A stretch of DNA of 64,000 nt from Micromonospora_G sp040676775 (GTDB lineage: Bacteria; Actinomycetota; Actinomycetes; Mycobacteriales; Micromonosporaceae), in contig NZ_JBFAPP010000031.1 of assembly GCF_040676775.1 (NCBI RefSeq), positions 1-64,000 of the forward strand. Direction: 5' to 3'. The notes under the pieces were generated by a model. That model was not told where the DNA came from, did no database searches, and worked only from the letters and a program-made list of their open reading frames with translations. Positions 32,530-40,732 of the stretch are shown in pieces. Position 1 is the stretch's first letter. Each line of letters starts with the position of its first letter. The position numbers and the translations under genes are program-made.

Positions 32530-33929
32530 CGATTGAATCCGATAGCTGGTCCGGGATCGATGCGGCCGACCTCCCGAGGGGCATGCATCACGGGAGCGAC
32601 GCCCTCGCCGGTTTCCCACGGGTTGTCGGGATCCCAGTGCTGACCGTCCTCGTCCTCACCGGGGCGCCTGCCGGGGCGACTGCCCGGCGGGACGACCGAG
32701 CGCTGGCCGCCATTGGCACCGATCGGCGTTGCGCCGCCCGGCCGCTGCCCCGCACCACCCATGGGAGCCGTGCTGCCCATGCCCCCACCACCGCCGATCA
32801 TTCCGCCAACGGGATTGATCTGCCGGGCTGGTGAAATGCCAGCACCTGGCTGTCCTACCCCCGGCACGCTGCCGATCATGCCCCCGGGAGGCATGACGCG
32901 GGGAACGGTTGGCATTCCGCCCATGCCCGGCTTGGTGAGCCCACCGGAAACAGGACTGGTGCCGCGCGGGCCGGGGTAGGTGGTGCCGATTCCGCCCGGG
33001 GTTGGCGGCAACGGTGTTGGAAAACCCGCCCCGATACCGGGAGGGGACGGCGGAGTGGGTGTGATGACGGGTGGAGACACCGGAGGAGTGGGGGCGGTGG
33101 GAATGGTCGGAGTGATGCCGCCGAGTGTCGGCCCGCTTCCTCCGAGAACCGGTCCGACCGACGGCGCTGTCGGCGTCGGCACCATTTGGTGGACCGGAGG
33201 ACCGCCGCTCGGCATCGACGAACCCGGCCCACCGCTCGGCACTGGGACGACGGGCGGGATGACGGGCGGTGGTCCGCCGCCGTATACATCCGGATCGTAG
33301 TCAGTCCTCTGAGGCAAGCCCCGGTACGGAGGAGGCTGCTTCAGTTGGGCTTGGGCCTGCACGAGTTCGCCGCTGAGGCCGTACATGATGGAGCGGGCGC
33401 GAGCGTTCAGGCGCTCGAGGTCGGCCTGGGTCACCGGTGGGGTGGGTGCCGGTCCGGGTGACGGCGACGGGGTTGGCGTCGGGTTGGGCGAGGACGAGGC
33501 CGCCGGAGGGTTCTGGGTGCGCTCGTATTCGAGCTTTGCCGCTAGCTTGCGCTCGTACTCGTCGTGGATGGTCTTGAGTTCCCGACGCGCGTCACTGATT
33601 GCGCTGGTGGCGCCGGACAGGGCCGAGCGGTTGGTGATGGCTGCCTCGTACGACTGCTCGACGCTCTGGATCAGGAAGTCCAGCCGTTCGACGTACGCCC
33701 GCGAAGCGGCGCTCTTCTCCGGCGGCCACGCTTGGATCAGGCCCTCGCGGTACGACCGCAGGCGTGACATGTGGGTCCCGGCCAACTCGTGGGTACGTTG
33801 CCAGCCGGTGACGTGTTGCCAGTAACCGTCGGACTGCTGGTTCTCCAGCGTCGCCCACATCTGCTTGACGTCGTACTGGAACCAGTTGGTGGTGCCGGAG
33901 TAGCCGCCACCCCCGTCGGCGATCAGCAT
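32526..33929 (-). CDS. PPE/WXG100-like type VII secretion-associated protein with Pro/Gly-rich tail
   Basis: A 467-residue protein I do not recognise at family level. Residues 1-140 are helical with Trp-rich pieces (WFQYDVKQMWATLENQQ, IQAWPPEKSAASRAYV) and a coiled coil (DARRELKTIHDEYERKLAAK), reminiscent of PPE or WXG100 secreted proteins. A short helical segment (ADLERLNARARSIMYGLS) follows a Pro/Ser linker. From about residue 225 it is a disordered Pro/Gly/Met-rich region with many GGMIG-like repeats, then an Arg/Asp-rich tail. ATG at 33929 shares one base with the stop of the upstream gene, and its end overlaps the mycosin start. It is a likely mycosin or type VII substrate. Confidence 0.7.
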   Translation of the reverse strand: MLIADGGGGYSGTTNWFQYDVKQMWATLENQQSDGYWQHVTGWQRTHELAGTHMSRLRSYREGLIQAWPPEKSAASRAYVERLDFLIQSVEQSYEAAITNRSALSGATSAISDARRELKTIHDEYERKLAAKLEYERTQNPPAASSSPNPTPTPSPSPGPAPTPPVTQADLERLNARARSIMYGLSGELVQAQAQLKQPPPYRGLPQRTDYDPDVYGGGPPPVIPPVVPVPSGGPGSSMPSGGPPVHQMVPTPTAPSVGPVLGGSGPTLGGITPTIPTAPTPPVSPPVITPTPPSPPGIGAGFPTPLPPTPGGIGTTYPGPRGTSPVSGGLTKPGMGGMPTVPRVMPPGGMIGSVPGVGQPGAGISPARQINPVGGMIGGGGGMGSTAPMGGAGQRPGGATPIGANGGQRSVVPPGSRPGRRPGEDEDGQHWDPDNPWETGEGVAPVMHAPREVGRIDPGPAIGFNR

Positions 33930-34375
33930 CAGGACACTCCCGAGTTGTCCGTGGCCGGAGGTGGGGTGGTGCCCGCCTCCGGAAGGCGTGCGGCCGAGGT
34001 CTTGTCCAGCGCGGACTCGACCTCCTTGACCCGCGCCAGCGCGAACGCGTCGGACTTGCCGTAGTTCTCGCTGACCTCCTTCGCCGCCTGGGCGAAGCCA
34101 CCGGTCGCGTCCCGGTAGTGGAAGACGACGTTGGTGCTGTCCTGCTGGATCGCCTGGTGTGTTTGGAGGAAGGAGACCAGTTCGGGGAAGGTCGCCGCCG
34201 GCTTCGGTATCTCCGCGGTCACGTCCTCGCGGAGGTAGTCCAGGTGCGGGGCGTAGTTCTGCCGGACCTCGGCGTCGAGGTTGGCAGCGAACTCTTCCAT
34301 CTTGCTGATGTCGGCTTCGATGTCGCCGTAGTCCCGCAGCCAGGCCGGCGGGAGATCCTCCTCGGGAATCGCCAT
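33929..34375 (-). CDS. Small type VII-associated helical protein
   Basis: A 148-residue protein of unknown function, first in the mycosin operon. It is mostly helical: ADISKMEEFAANLDAEVRQN, PELVSFLQTHQAIQQDST and FAQAAKEVSENYGKSDAFAL. The segmented helices and the absence of signal peptide or membrane helix fit WXG100-superfamily-like partners, though no WxG motif is seen. The C-terminus is Pro/Thr rich. ATG at 34375 follows GGGGAGGGGAC. It probably pairs with the 467-residue product, as PE and PPE proteins do, but this is inference. Confidence 0.65.
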   Translation of the reverse strand: MAIPEEDLPPAWLRDYGDIEADISKMEEFAANLDAEVRQNYAPHLDYLREDVTAEIPKPAATFPELVSFLQTHQAIQQDSTNVVFHYRDATGGFAQAAKEVSENYGKSDAFALARVKEVESALDKTSAARLPEAGTTPPPATDNSGVS

Positions 34376-34458
34376 GTGTCCCCTCCCCAGGTGTCACGAC
34401 GTGGTGCCCACCCGAGGCTAGTCGGCGAGGGCCCGTGTCAGCAGCCCCGTTCGGACGT

Positions 34459-34704
34459 TCAGCGGGGCAGTCCGGACAACCGCCAGGCATCGATACCCGG
34501 ACGTGCGGGTAGGCCGGACGCGGACACCGTACCGGGTTGCACGGCGCGTACCCAGGGTGACCTGGTGTTGTGGCGGGCCGGCACGGCCGGTCGCGACCGC
34601 AGCATGAGGGCGCCGACCAGCGCGGCGAGTTCCTCCGCGGTGGGGGTGCCCCGCACCACGCGGAACGCCGGCTCAGGGTCGGGCACGGCACGAGGATCAG
34701 ACAC
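34459..34704 (-). CDS. accE: Acyl-CoA carboxylase epsilon subunit
   Basis: An 81-residue protein matching the small epsilon subunit of actinobacterial acyl-CoA carboxylases, which stabilises the alpha-beta complex. The core FRVVRGTPTAEELAALVGAL is diagnostic, and a C-terminal stretch ending GIDAWRLSGLPR is typical. GTG at 34704 is the start. It normally lies directly downstream of accD5 and upstream of maf. Here accD5 is about 7.4 kb away on the other side of a kinase and several other genes, and a type VII trio lies between it and maf. Confidence 0.88.
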   Translation of the reverse strand: MSDPRAVPDPEPAFRVVRGTPTAEELAALVGALMLRSRPAVPARHNTRSPWVRAVQPGTVSASGLPARPGIDAWRLSGLPR

Positions 34705-34782
34705 GGGACGAGTTTACGACGCCGACCAGCGTTGCCGTAGTCAAGGCAACGGCCCTGGCAGTAGGTTGCACCGGGCGACGGA

Positions 34783-34817
34783 GGTACGTCTCACATGCTC
34801 GGGTACGTCTCACATGC
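34783..34817. promoter_or_regulatory. Phased 16-bp direct repeat in accE / kinase intergenic region
   Basis: GGTACGTCTCACATGC occurs exactly at 34783-34798 and 34802-34817, a 19-bp period or about two helical turns. It lies between divergent genes and about 35 bp before the TACCGT element of the kinase, a suitable position for a regulator. Confidence 0.5.
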
Positions 34818-34864
34818 GCGTGCCGCTGGTGTGAGGAAGCTCCGGTCCGGGTACCGTCCACGGG

Positions 34865-36958
34865 ATGTCCGAGGCGCCCCCCCAATTGATCGCTGACCGG
34901 TACCGGCTCGTGGAGCCGCTCGGTCAGGGCGGCATGGGCCGTGTCTGGCGTGCCCGCGACGAGGTGCTGCACCGCGATGTGGCCATCAAGGAGTTGGTTC
35001 CGCCGCCCGGACTCACCACCGACGAGCGGCGCGAGATGCGGGAGCGGTCGCTGCGCGAGGCGCGCGCGATCGCCCGGCTGAACAACATCAACGTGGTCCG
35101 TGTCTTCGACGTGCTCCGTACGGACGCCGATCCGTGGATCGTGATGGAGTACGTCCGGTCCCGTTCCCTGCAGGACGCGTTGGCCGCCGACGGTCCGGTG
35201 TCGCCGGGACGGGCGGCCGAGATCGGCCTCGGTGTGCTGGGCGCGCTGAAGGCGGCGCACAAGGCCGGCGTCATGCACCGGGACATCAAACCGGGCAACG
35301 TGCTGCTCGGCGAGGACGGCCGGGTGGTGCTGACCGACTTCGGGCTGGCCACCGTGCCGGGTGACCCGAACGTGACCCGTACCGGGTTGGTGCTGGGGTC
35401 GCCCGCGTACATCGCGCCGGAGCGGGCGCGTGACGGCACAGCCGGTCCGGAGGCGGATCTCTGGTCGCTGGGCGCGACCCTGTACGCGGCGGTCGAGGGG
35501 CAGTCGCCGTACGCCCGCTCGTCGGCGATCGCGACGCTGGCCGCCTTGGCGACCGAGCCGCCGCCACCGGCGAAGCGGGCCGGCCCCCTGAAGGCGGTCC
35601 TGAACGGCTTGCTGCGCAAGGATCCGGCGCAGCGGATCACCGCCGACGTGGCGGAGCGGCTGTTGCGGCGCGCGGCGGACAAGCGGCCGCGCGGGGCGAT
35701 CTCACTGCTCGACGGGGTACGCCGGCCGAGCCCGTACGGTCCGCGCGAGGCGCGTACCCGGGTGGTGCCGCTGCCGGCGCAACGTCAGCCGGCGAAACCG
35801 GCCGAGCCGGCGGAGTCCGCGTCGTCCTCCATCGCTGATTTCATCGGTACGGCCGGGTCCGGTCCCGCCGTGCCGGCGGTGCCCGCCGCCGCGGCAGCGG
35901 CGGAGACCGCCGCCGCGGAACGGTCCGCCGAGGACCAGCCGGACACCGACGGTACGCCGACCGCCACCGAACCAGCCGCCGCGTCGAGCGGGGCGGAACC
36001 GGACGAGCAGGTCGACGCGCCCGTGTCCGCTGCGGACAAGACGGCGAAGTTGGACGCTCCCGCCGCGCCCCCGTCATCGGTCGATCCGCCGACGGCCGTT
36101 GCCGCCGCACCGGTTGCCGACCGTACGCCGGACCAGGACGAACCCGCGCTGGTCGCCGCCGCGCCGACCGAGGCTGTTGCCGGTGTGGCGCGCGGGAGCA
36201 CGTTCGGCCCGTTCAAGCCGCGTCCCGAGTCCGGCGACAAGGGTTCCTTCCTGAACAAGCAGCGGATGTGGCTGGTCGGTGGGCTGGTCGCGGTGCTGCT
36301 TATCGCGCTGGTGGTGGTCATCCCGCTGGCCACCCGCGACTCGGACGACAGTCGGAACGCGGCCCAGACAGGTGGGGAACCGACCCCGTCGGCGTCCGCC
36401 TCGGCTCCGCCGGCCACGACCGAGCCGGCCGCCCCACCGCCCGCCGCACCGACAACCGAGCCGGCTGCCCCGCCCTCGACGCCTGCGGCGATGACCCGGG
36501 GCGAGGGTCCGCTGCCGACGGGCTGGGTCTGGCACAAGGATCCGACCGGGTTCACCGTGCCGGTGCCGGCTGGCTGGCGGGTGCAGCGCAACCGGACCTC
36601 GGTCGAGTTCAACGAGCCCAACGGTGCCCGGATGCTCATGATCGATCAGACGAGCACCCCGCAGCCGGACGCGGTGGCGGACTGGAGGCGGCAGGAGGCG
36701 GATCGGATCCGAGCCGGCCGGTACCGCAACTACAAGCAGGTTACGATCAAGAAGATCGACTACTTCCTCGAAGCAGCGGACTGGGAGTGGACCTACACCT
36801 CCAGCAACGGCAACCCGCTGCACGTCGTCAACCGGGGTTTTGTCACCGGCCCGAAGCACGGGTACGCGATCTACTGGTCGACGCCGGCCGCCGCGTGGCA
36901 GGACAACCTGGACGAACTGAAGCTCATCTCGGACGGATTCCTACCCGCGCCGAACTGA
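34865..36958 (+). CDS. Receptor-type Ser/Thr protein kinase
   Basis: A 697-residue Hanks-type kinase. The N-terminal kinase domain (about 10-270) has LGQGGMGRVWRARD, VAIKELV, HRDIKPGNVLLGE, DFGLATV and GSPAYIAPERARDG. About 170 Ala/Pro/Thr/Glu-rich residues follow, then a membrane helix (MWLVGGLVAVLLIALVVVI, near residue 470), a Pro/Thr-rich stalk and a 150-residue external domain starting GPLPTGWVWHKDPTGFTVPV. The external domain parallels that of the kinase at 5221-7137. TACCGT ends 7 bp before the ATG, suggesting a leaderless transcript. Target unknown. The 19-bp-spaced direct repeat upstream may control it. Confidence 0.92.
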   Translation: MSEAPPQLIADRYRLVEPLGQGGMGRVWRARDEVLHRDVAIKELVPPPGLTTDERREMRERSLREARAIARLNNINVVRVFDVLRTDADPWIVMEYVRSRSLQDALAADGPVSPGRAAEIGLGVLGALKAAHKAGVMHRDIKPGNVLLGEDGRVVLTDFGLATVPGDPNVTRTGLVLGSPAYIAPERARDGTAGPEADLWSLGATLYAAVEGQSPYARSSAIATLAALATEPPPPAKRAGPLKAVLNGLLRKDPAQRITADVAERLLRRAADKRPRGAISLLDGVRRPSPYGPREARTRVVPLPAQRQPAKPAEPAESASSSIADFIGTAGSGPAVPAVPAAAAAAETAAAERSAEDQPDTDGTPTATEPAAASSGAEPDEQVDAPVSAADKTAKLDAPAAPPSSVDPPTAVAAAPVADRTPDQDEPALVAAAPTEAVAGVARGSTFGPFKPRPESGDKGSFLNKQRMWLVGGLVAVLLIALVVVIPLATRDSDDSRNAAQTGGEPTPSASASAPPATTEPAAPPPAAPTTEPAAPPSTPAAMTRGEGPLPTGWVWHKDPTGFTVPVPAGWRVQRNRTSVEFNEPNGARMLMIDQTSTPQPDAVADWRRQEADRIRAGRYRNYKQVTIKKIDYFLEAADWEWTYTSSNGNPLHVVNRGFVTGPKHGYAIYWSTPAAAWQDNLDELKLISDGFLPAPN

Positions 36959-36967
36959 TCGGCATGA

Positions 36968-37008
36968 CCTTCCGTCCGTCGGGGTACTGATGACCCGACG
37001 ACGGAAGG
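36968..37008 (+). promoter_or_regulatory. Hairpin overlapping the ribosome site of the small membrane protein
   Basis: CCTTCCGTCCGTCGGG (36968-36983) pairs with CCCGACGACGGAAGG (36994-37008), with one bulged base. The 3' arm includes the first half of GGAAGGAGG, the ribosome site of the next gene. It may also end the kinase transcript. Confidence 0.55.
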
Positions 37009-37017
37009 AGGTACGAC

Positions 37018-37245
37018 ATGAGTTTCCGACAACGTACGACGAAGCCCAGCGTGGCGCTGTGGATGCTGGTCGCCGTGGGCGACCTTGCACTGATCCTGGC
37101 GAGCTTCGGGATGGTCGCGCTGATCGCACTCGCGAGCGTCGTGACTATGGCCGTCGGGGTGGTTGGCGCCTGGCGGCTGCTGCGGCCGACGGTGCCGGCC
37201 AGGGAAGTTGCGCGGGCCCCGATGACTGCCCGACGGAGGGCTTGA
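37018..37245 (+). CDS. Small membrane protein of unknown function
   Basis: A 75-residue protein with two probable membrane helices (VALWMLVAVGDLALILASFG and VALIALASVVTMAVGVVGAW) and basic ends. ATG at 37018 follows a strong GGAAGGAGG at optimal spacing, so it is clearly translated, but that site is partly held in a hairpin. It lies 59 bp after the kinase stop and may be cotranscribed with it. No family is recognised. Confidence 0.7.
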   Translation: MSFRQRTTKPSVALWMLVAVGDLALILASFGMVALIALASVVTMAVGVVGAWRLLRPTVPAREVARAPMTARRRA

Positions 37246-37381
37246 GAACTCCGCCGGGTTCTACCGCCCCGGACCGACGACGACGTGGTGTTCGGGGCGT
37301 CAGCGACAGCCGGACCGGTGATCCCGCCCAGACGGGACGACCGATCCGGCTGTTGCTTGTTCGCGATCCGTACGGCTCCGG

Positions 37382-38029
37382 TCAGCCCACCCGCTCGATG
37401 ACCGCCCGCCGGATCAGGAACTTGCCCGGCTCCCGGACCTGCTCGAACGCCGAGTTGTTGAGCAGTACGCAACTGCCGGACGGGCTGGTGACCCGGACCG
37501 TGGTGCTCTTGTTGTTGTCCAGGTTCGTGACCTTGAGTTGGGTGCCGATCGGGAACGTGCCGCTGGACGCGCCGGGTGCGGCGTCCTCGTTGAAGAGCGT
37601 CACGGTCGAGCCCTTGCACACGACCTCGCCAGCGCCGGTACCACCACCGCCCGCGGCAGGGTCACCGGCTACGGGAGCGGCAGGCGGGTTCGCCGGGTTG
37701 GCCGGGGCCGGCGGGTTCGCCGGGGCGGGCGGTGCCGGGCGATCCGCGTTGACCTGACGGGTGCATCCCGCGGTGACCCGGCGCTGCTGGATGAGGTCGA
37801 CGACCGCCTGCCGGTTGGCGATACGCGCCTCCGACAGGGCGTCCGGGTTGGCCCGCTGGTCGGCCATGAAGTTCAGGTTGTTGCGCAGGGCGGTGTCGAG
37901 ACCGTTGCAGTTCTCGCCCGCGTTGCTCATCCCCGTACCGACCGCCAGGGCGGTGCCGAGCAGGGCCGTCGCGGCCACACCGATGAGCAGCTTCCGCGCC
38001 CGGCCGGTCGTCCTGACTCTCCTGTACAT
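37382..38029 (-). CDS. Secreted protein of unknown function with possible beta-barrel (RlpA-like) domain
   Basis: A 215-residue protein with a signal peptide (residues 1-38: basic start, LLIGVAATALLGTALAVGTG). A helical domain (about 40-90) carries two Cys (ENCNGL and TAGCTR). A Pro/Ala/Asn-rich linker precedes a C-terminal domain (about 135-215) with VTLFNEDAAPGASSGTFPIG, TQLKVTNLDNNKSTTVRV, a Cys pair and a final IRRAVIERVG. The last domain resembles double-psi beta-barrel or RlpA/expansin-like folds, but the catalytic Asp cannot be confirmed. ATG at 38029. Probably extracellular and associated with the cell wall. Confidence 0.6.
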   Translation of the reverse strand: MYRRVRTTGRARKLLIGVAATALLGTALAVGTGMSNAGENCNGLDTALRNNLNFMADQRANPDALSEARIANRQAVVDLIQQRRVTAGCTRQVNADRPAPPAPANPPAPANPANPPAAPVAGDPAAGGGGTGAGEVVCKGSTVTLFNEDAAPGASSGTFPIGTQLKVTNLDNNKSTTVRVTSPSGSCVLLNNSAFEQVREPGKFLIRRAVIERVG

Positions 38030-38254
38030 GCACCGCTCCCTTGATCACGTGCTGCCCGGTTGCAGCACCTTTGGGTACGGGCACAGCAGGCGAGCGGATC
38101 AGATCGTCTGCCTTAAATGTTCATCAAGTGTCGTGGGTCTGGCGAGTGCGATCGTCGCTCCCCGTTACCGGGTATTCGACACAGAGCTTGCCGAGAAACG
38201 ACGGGTTCATCGCCAGGTCGTCGCTCTCGCGCAGGTGGGCTAGGCTCCCCGGCT

Positions 38255-38995
38255 GTGTCGATCGACGGCTTTACCGACGTCTGGAACCGGCTGTTCGACG
38301 CCCAACCGGATCCACCGCCACTACTCGTACTGCTCACCGGGCTGGCCGCGCTTGCCGTGGTGCTGACCCGGCTGCCATGGCGGATCGGCCGTAACGCCAT
38401 CACCATCGCGCACGAGGGCGGGCATGCCCTGGCCGCGCTGCTGACCGGTCGCCGCCTGCACGGCATCAGGCTGCACTCGGACACCTCGGGCCTGACCCTG
38501 TCGGCTGGGCGGCCGTCCGGACCGGGCATGGCGTTCACGCTGCTCGCTGGCTATCTGGCCCCGTCGCTGATCGGGCTCGCCGGGGCCTGGTTGCTCGGCG
38601 GCAACCGGATCACCCTGCTGCTCTGGATAGCGGTGGTGTTGCTGCTCGCCATGCTCGTCATGATCCGCAACGCCTTCGGCGTCGTGTCGATCGTGGTCAC
38701 CACCGCGGTGGTCTTCGGCGTCTCCTGGTTCGCCGGCCCGCAGGTGCAGGCGGTGTTCGCGTACACCGGGGTGTGGTTCCTGCTGATCGGCGGGATCAGG
38801 CCGGTCGGCGAGTTGCAGACGCTGCGGCGGCGCGGGCGGATGCCGGCCTCCGACGCCGACCAGCTCGCCGGGGTCACCTTCCTGCCCGCCATCTTCTGGG
38901 TCGGACTGTTCGGCCTGGTCAACCTGCTGGCGCTCGGCGTCGGTACGAGCCTGCTGGCCGGCGCCCACCTGGCCAACCTCGACCTGCCCTTCTGA
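38255..38995 (+). CDS. M50-like membrane metalloprotease
   Basis: A 246-residue membrane protein. HEGGH (about residue 50) in ITIAHEGGHALAALLTGRRL is the zinc-binding HExxH motif of M50-type proteases, which cleave substrates within membranes. About six hydrophobic segments follow, including LLLWIAVVLLLAMLVMIR. The third zinc ligand is not certain. No PDZ or CBS domain is present, as in the short M50B-like group. TAGGCT ends 8 bp before the GTG at 38255, so it may be leaderless. The gene ends at a five-copy 15-bp tandem repeat. Confidence 0.82.
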   Translation: MSIDGFTDVWNRLFDAQPDPPPLLVLLTGLAALAVVLTRLPWRIGRNAITIAHEGGHALAALLTGRRLHGIRLHSDTSGLTLSAGRPSGPGMAFTLLAGYLAPSLIGLAGAWLLGGNRITLLLWIAVVLLLAMLVMIRNAFGVVSIVVTTAVVFGVSWFAGPQVQAVFAYTGVWFLLIGGIRPVGELQTLRRRGRMPASDADQLAGVTFLPAIFWVGLFGLVNLLALGVGTSLLAGAHLANLDLPF

Positions 38996-39001
38996 GCCCG
39001 C

Positions 39002-39076
39002 GCCGCCCACCCGGCAGCCGCCCACCCGGCAGCCGCCCACCCGGCAGCCGCCCACCCGGCAGCCGCCCACCCGGCA
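39002..39076. repeat. Five-copy 15-bp tandem repeat
   Basis: Five exact copies of GCCGCCCACCCGGCA run from 39002 to 39076, starting 6 bp past the M50-like stop codon. The array lies in the 172-bp gap before the ketopantoate reductase gene. The unit length and copy number match the array at 1467. Confidence 0.95.
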
Positions 39077-39167
39077 ACGGGTCCCCGAGCCGTCGGCAAA
39101 ACCGGCGCCGGAGCGACCACCGCGGGCCACCCGAGCCTGGCCCGGCGGGCAGGAGCAGAATGAACCC

Positions 39168-40142
39168 GTGCGGTATGTGATCATCGGCGCCGGTGCGGTC
39201 GGCGGGACCATCGGCGTACGGCTGGCCCAGGCTGGCCACGACGTGACCCTGGTGGCGCGCGGCGCCCAACTGGACGCGCTCCGCTCCCGAGGGCTGACCC
39301 TGGCCACCCCGGAGGGCGAGCAGACCGTCAACCTGCCCGCGGTCGCCGGCCCGGCCGAGCTGGTGCTGACGCCGGACACCGCGCTGGTGCTCACGGTGAA
39401 GTCCCAGGACACCCAGACCGCGCTCGGTGAGTGGGCGGGGGTACCCGTCGCCGACGGCGGTACGGCCGCCGACCGACTGCCGCTGCTCACCGCCCAGAAC
39501 GGGGTGGCCAACGAACGCGCCGCGCTGCGCCGCTTCGAGCGGGTCTACCCGGTCTGCCTCTGGCTGCCCGCCACCTTCCTGGAGCCGGGAGTGATCGCCG
39601 CCGAGGGTCATCCGCACTCGGGCATGCTCCAGCTCGGCGGTTACCCGAGCGGCGCGGACGACACCGTGCGGCAGATCGCCGACGAACTCGCCAAGAGCGG
39701 CTTCGTCACCCGGGTCCGGGACGACGTGATGCGCTGGAAGTACGGCAAGCTGCTGGCCAACCTCGGCAACGGGGCGGACGCGCTCTTCGGCCGCAACCCC
39801 GACCCGGAGCTGGTGGACCGGCTGCGTGCCGAGGGGGTGACCGCCCTGGCCGCCGCCGGAATCGCGCACACCTCGCGCGAGGAGGAGGCGGCGGACCGGG
39901 CCGACAACGTGAAGGCCCACCCGGTGGCCGGTCGGGAGCGCGGCGGCAGCTCGACCTGGCAGAGCCTGGCCCGGGGCACCGGCTCGACCGAGACCGACTA
40001 CCTCAACGGCGAGATCGTGCTGCTGGGGCGCCTGCACGGGGTACCGACCCCGGTGAACGCCGCCGTGCAGCGTGCCGTCCGGCGCGCCGTACGCGAACGG
40101 ATCCCGGCCGGCGGCTTCCCCCGCGCCGAACTGCTGCCCTAG
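39168..40142 (+). CDS. 2-dehydropantoate 2-reductase family protein
   Basis: A 324-residue NADPH-dependent reductase of the ApbA/PanE family; PanE reduces ketopantoate to pantoate for CoA synthesis. It begins with the Rossmann motif IIGAGAVGGTIGVRLAQAGHD, has NGVANERA for the substrate-binding Asn, the catalytic Lys in MRWKYGKLLANLGNGADAL, and a C-terminal domain with GGSSTWQSLARGTGSTETD including the conserved Ser and Glu/Asp. GTG at 39168 starts directly on the motif. Many actinomycetes carry several paralogues, so the exact substrate is uncertain. Confidence 0.85.
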   Translation: MRYVIIGAGAVGGTIGVRLAQAGHDVTLVARGAQLDALRSRGLTLATPEGEQTVNLPAVAGPAELVLTPDTALVLTVKSQDTQTALGEWAGVPVADGGTAADRLPLLTAQNGVANERAALRRFERVYPVCLWLPATFLEPGVIAAEGHPHSGMLQLGGYPSGADDTVRQIADELAKSGFVTRVRDDVMRWKYGKLLANLGNGADALFGRNPDPELVDRLRAEGVTALAAAGIAHTSREEEAADRADNVKAHPVAGRERGGSSTWQSLARGTGSTETDYLNGEIVLLGRLHGVPTPVNAAVQRAVRRAVRERIPAGGFPRAELLP

Positions 40143-40228
40143 ACGGCGGCGCCGGAAAAGTCGGTGCCGTCGGCAACCGACCACCCGCCCGTACGCGTAT
40201 GACCTCCGACGCCCAGGGGAGGTAGCTG

Positions 40229-40732
40229 GTGCCCGACGTCGGCGGATTCGACGAGTTCTACCGGGGGAGCCGGCAACGGTTGCTCGGCTACGTGTACCTG
40301 CTGACCGGTGACCTGTCGGAGGCGCAGGACGCGGTCCAGGAGGCGTACATCCGGGCCTGGCAGCGCTGGTCGACGGTGAGCGGGTACGAGGACCCGGAAT
40401 CGTGGGTACGGGTGGTCGCCGCCCGGGTCGCGGTCAGCCGCTGGCGGACCATTCGTAGCCGGGCGCGGGCGTACCTGCGTCACGGTGCGGTGGAGACCGT
40501 GACGCCGGGACCGAGCACCGACACCGTCGACGTGGTGGCCGCGTTGCGCCGCCTGCCCGAGGAGCAGCGAACCGCGCTGGCCCTCTACTACCTGCTCGGC
40601 CTTCCGGTCGCCGAGGTGGCACGGGAGACCGGTGCGCCGGTCGGCACCGTCAAGGCCCGCCTGTCCCGGGGACGGGTGGCGCTGGCCGGACTGCTGGCCG
40701 TCGTCGAACTGGAGGAGGCCGCAGATGCCTGA
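40229..40732 (+). CDS. ECF RNA polymerase sigma factor (SigE-like actinobacterial subgroup)
   Basis: A 167-residue sigma-70 family factor with only regions 2 and 4. Region 2 contains FDEFYRGSRQRLLGYVYLLT and SEAQDAVQEAYIRAWQRW; region 4 contains LRRLPEEQRTALALYYLLGL, PVAEVARETGAPVGTVKARL and SRGR. It redirects RNA polymerase to specific promoters. GTG at 40229 follows GGGAGG. The following membrane gene begins 8 bp before this stop, so the two are coupled and that protein is a candidate anti-sigma partner. Confidence 0.92.
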   Translation: MPDVGGFDEFYRGSRQRLLGYVYLLTGDLSEAQDAVQEAYIRAWQRWSTVSGYEDPESWVRVVAARVAVSRWRTIRSRARAYLRHGAVETVTPGPSTDTVDVVAALRRLPEEQRTALALYYLLGLPVAEVARETGAPVGTVKARLSRGRVALAGLLAVVELEEAADA

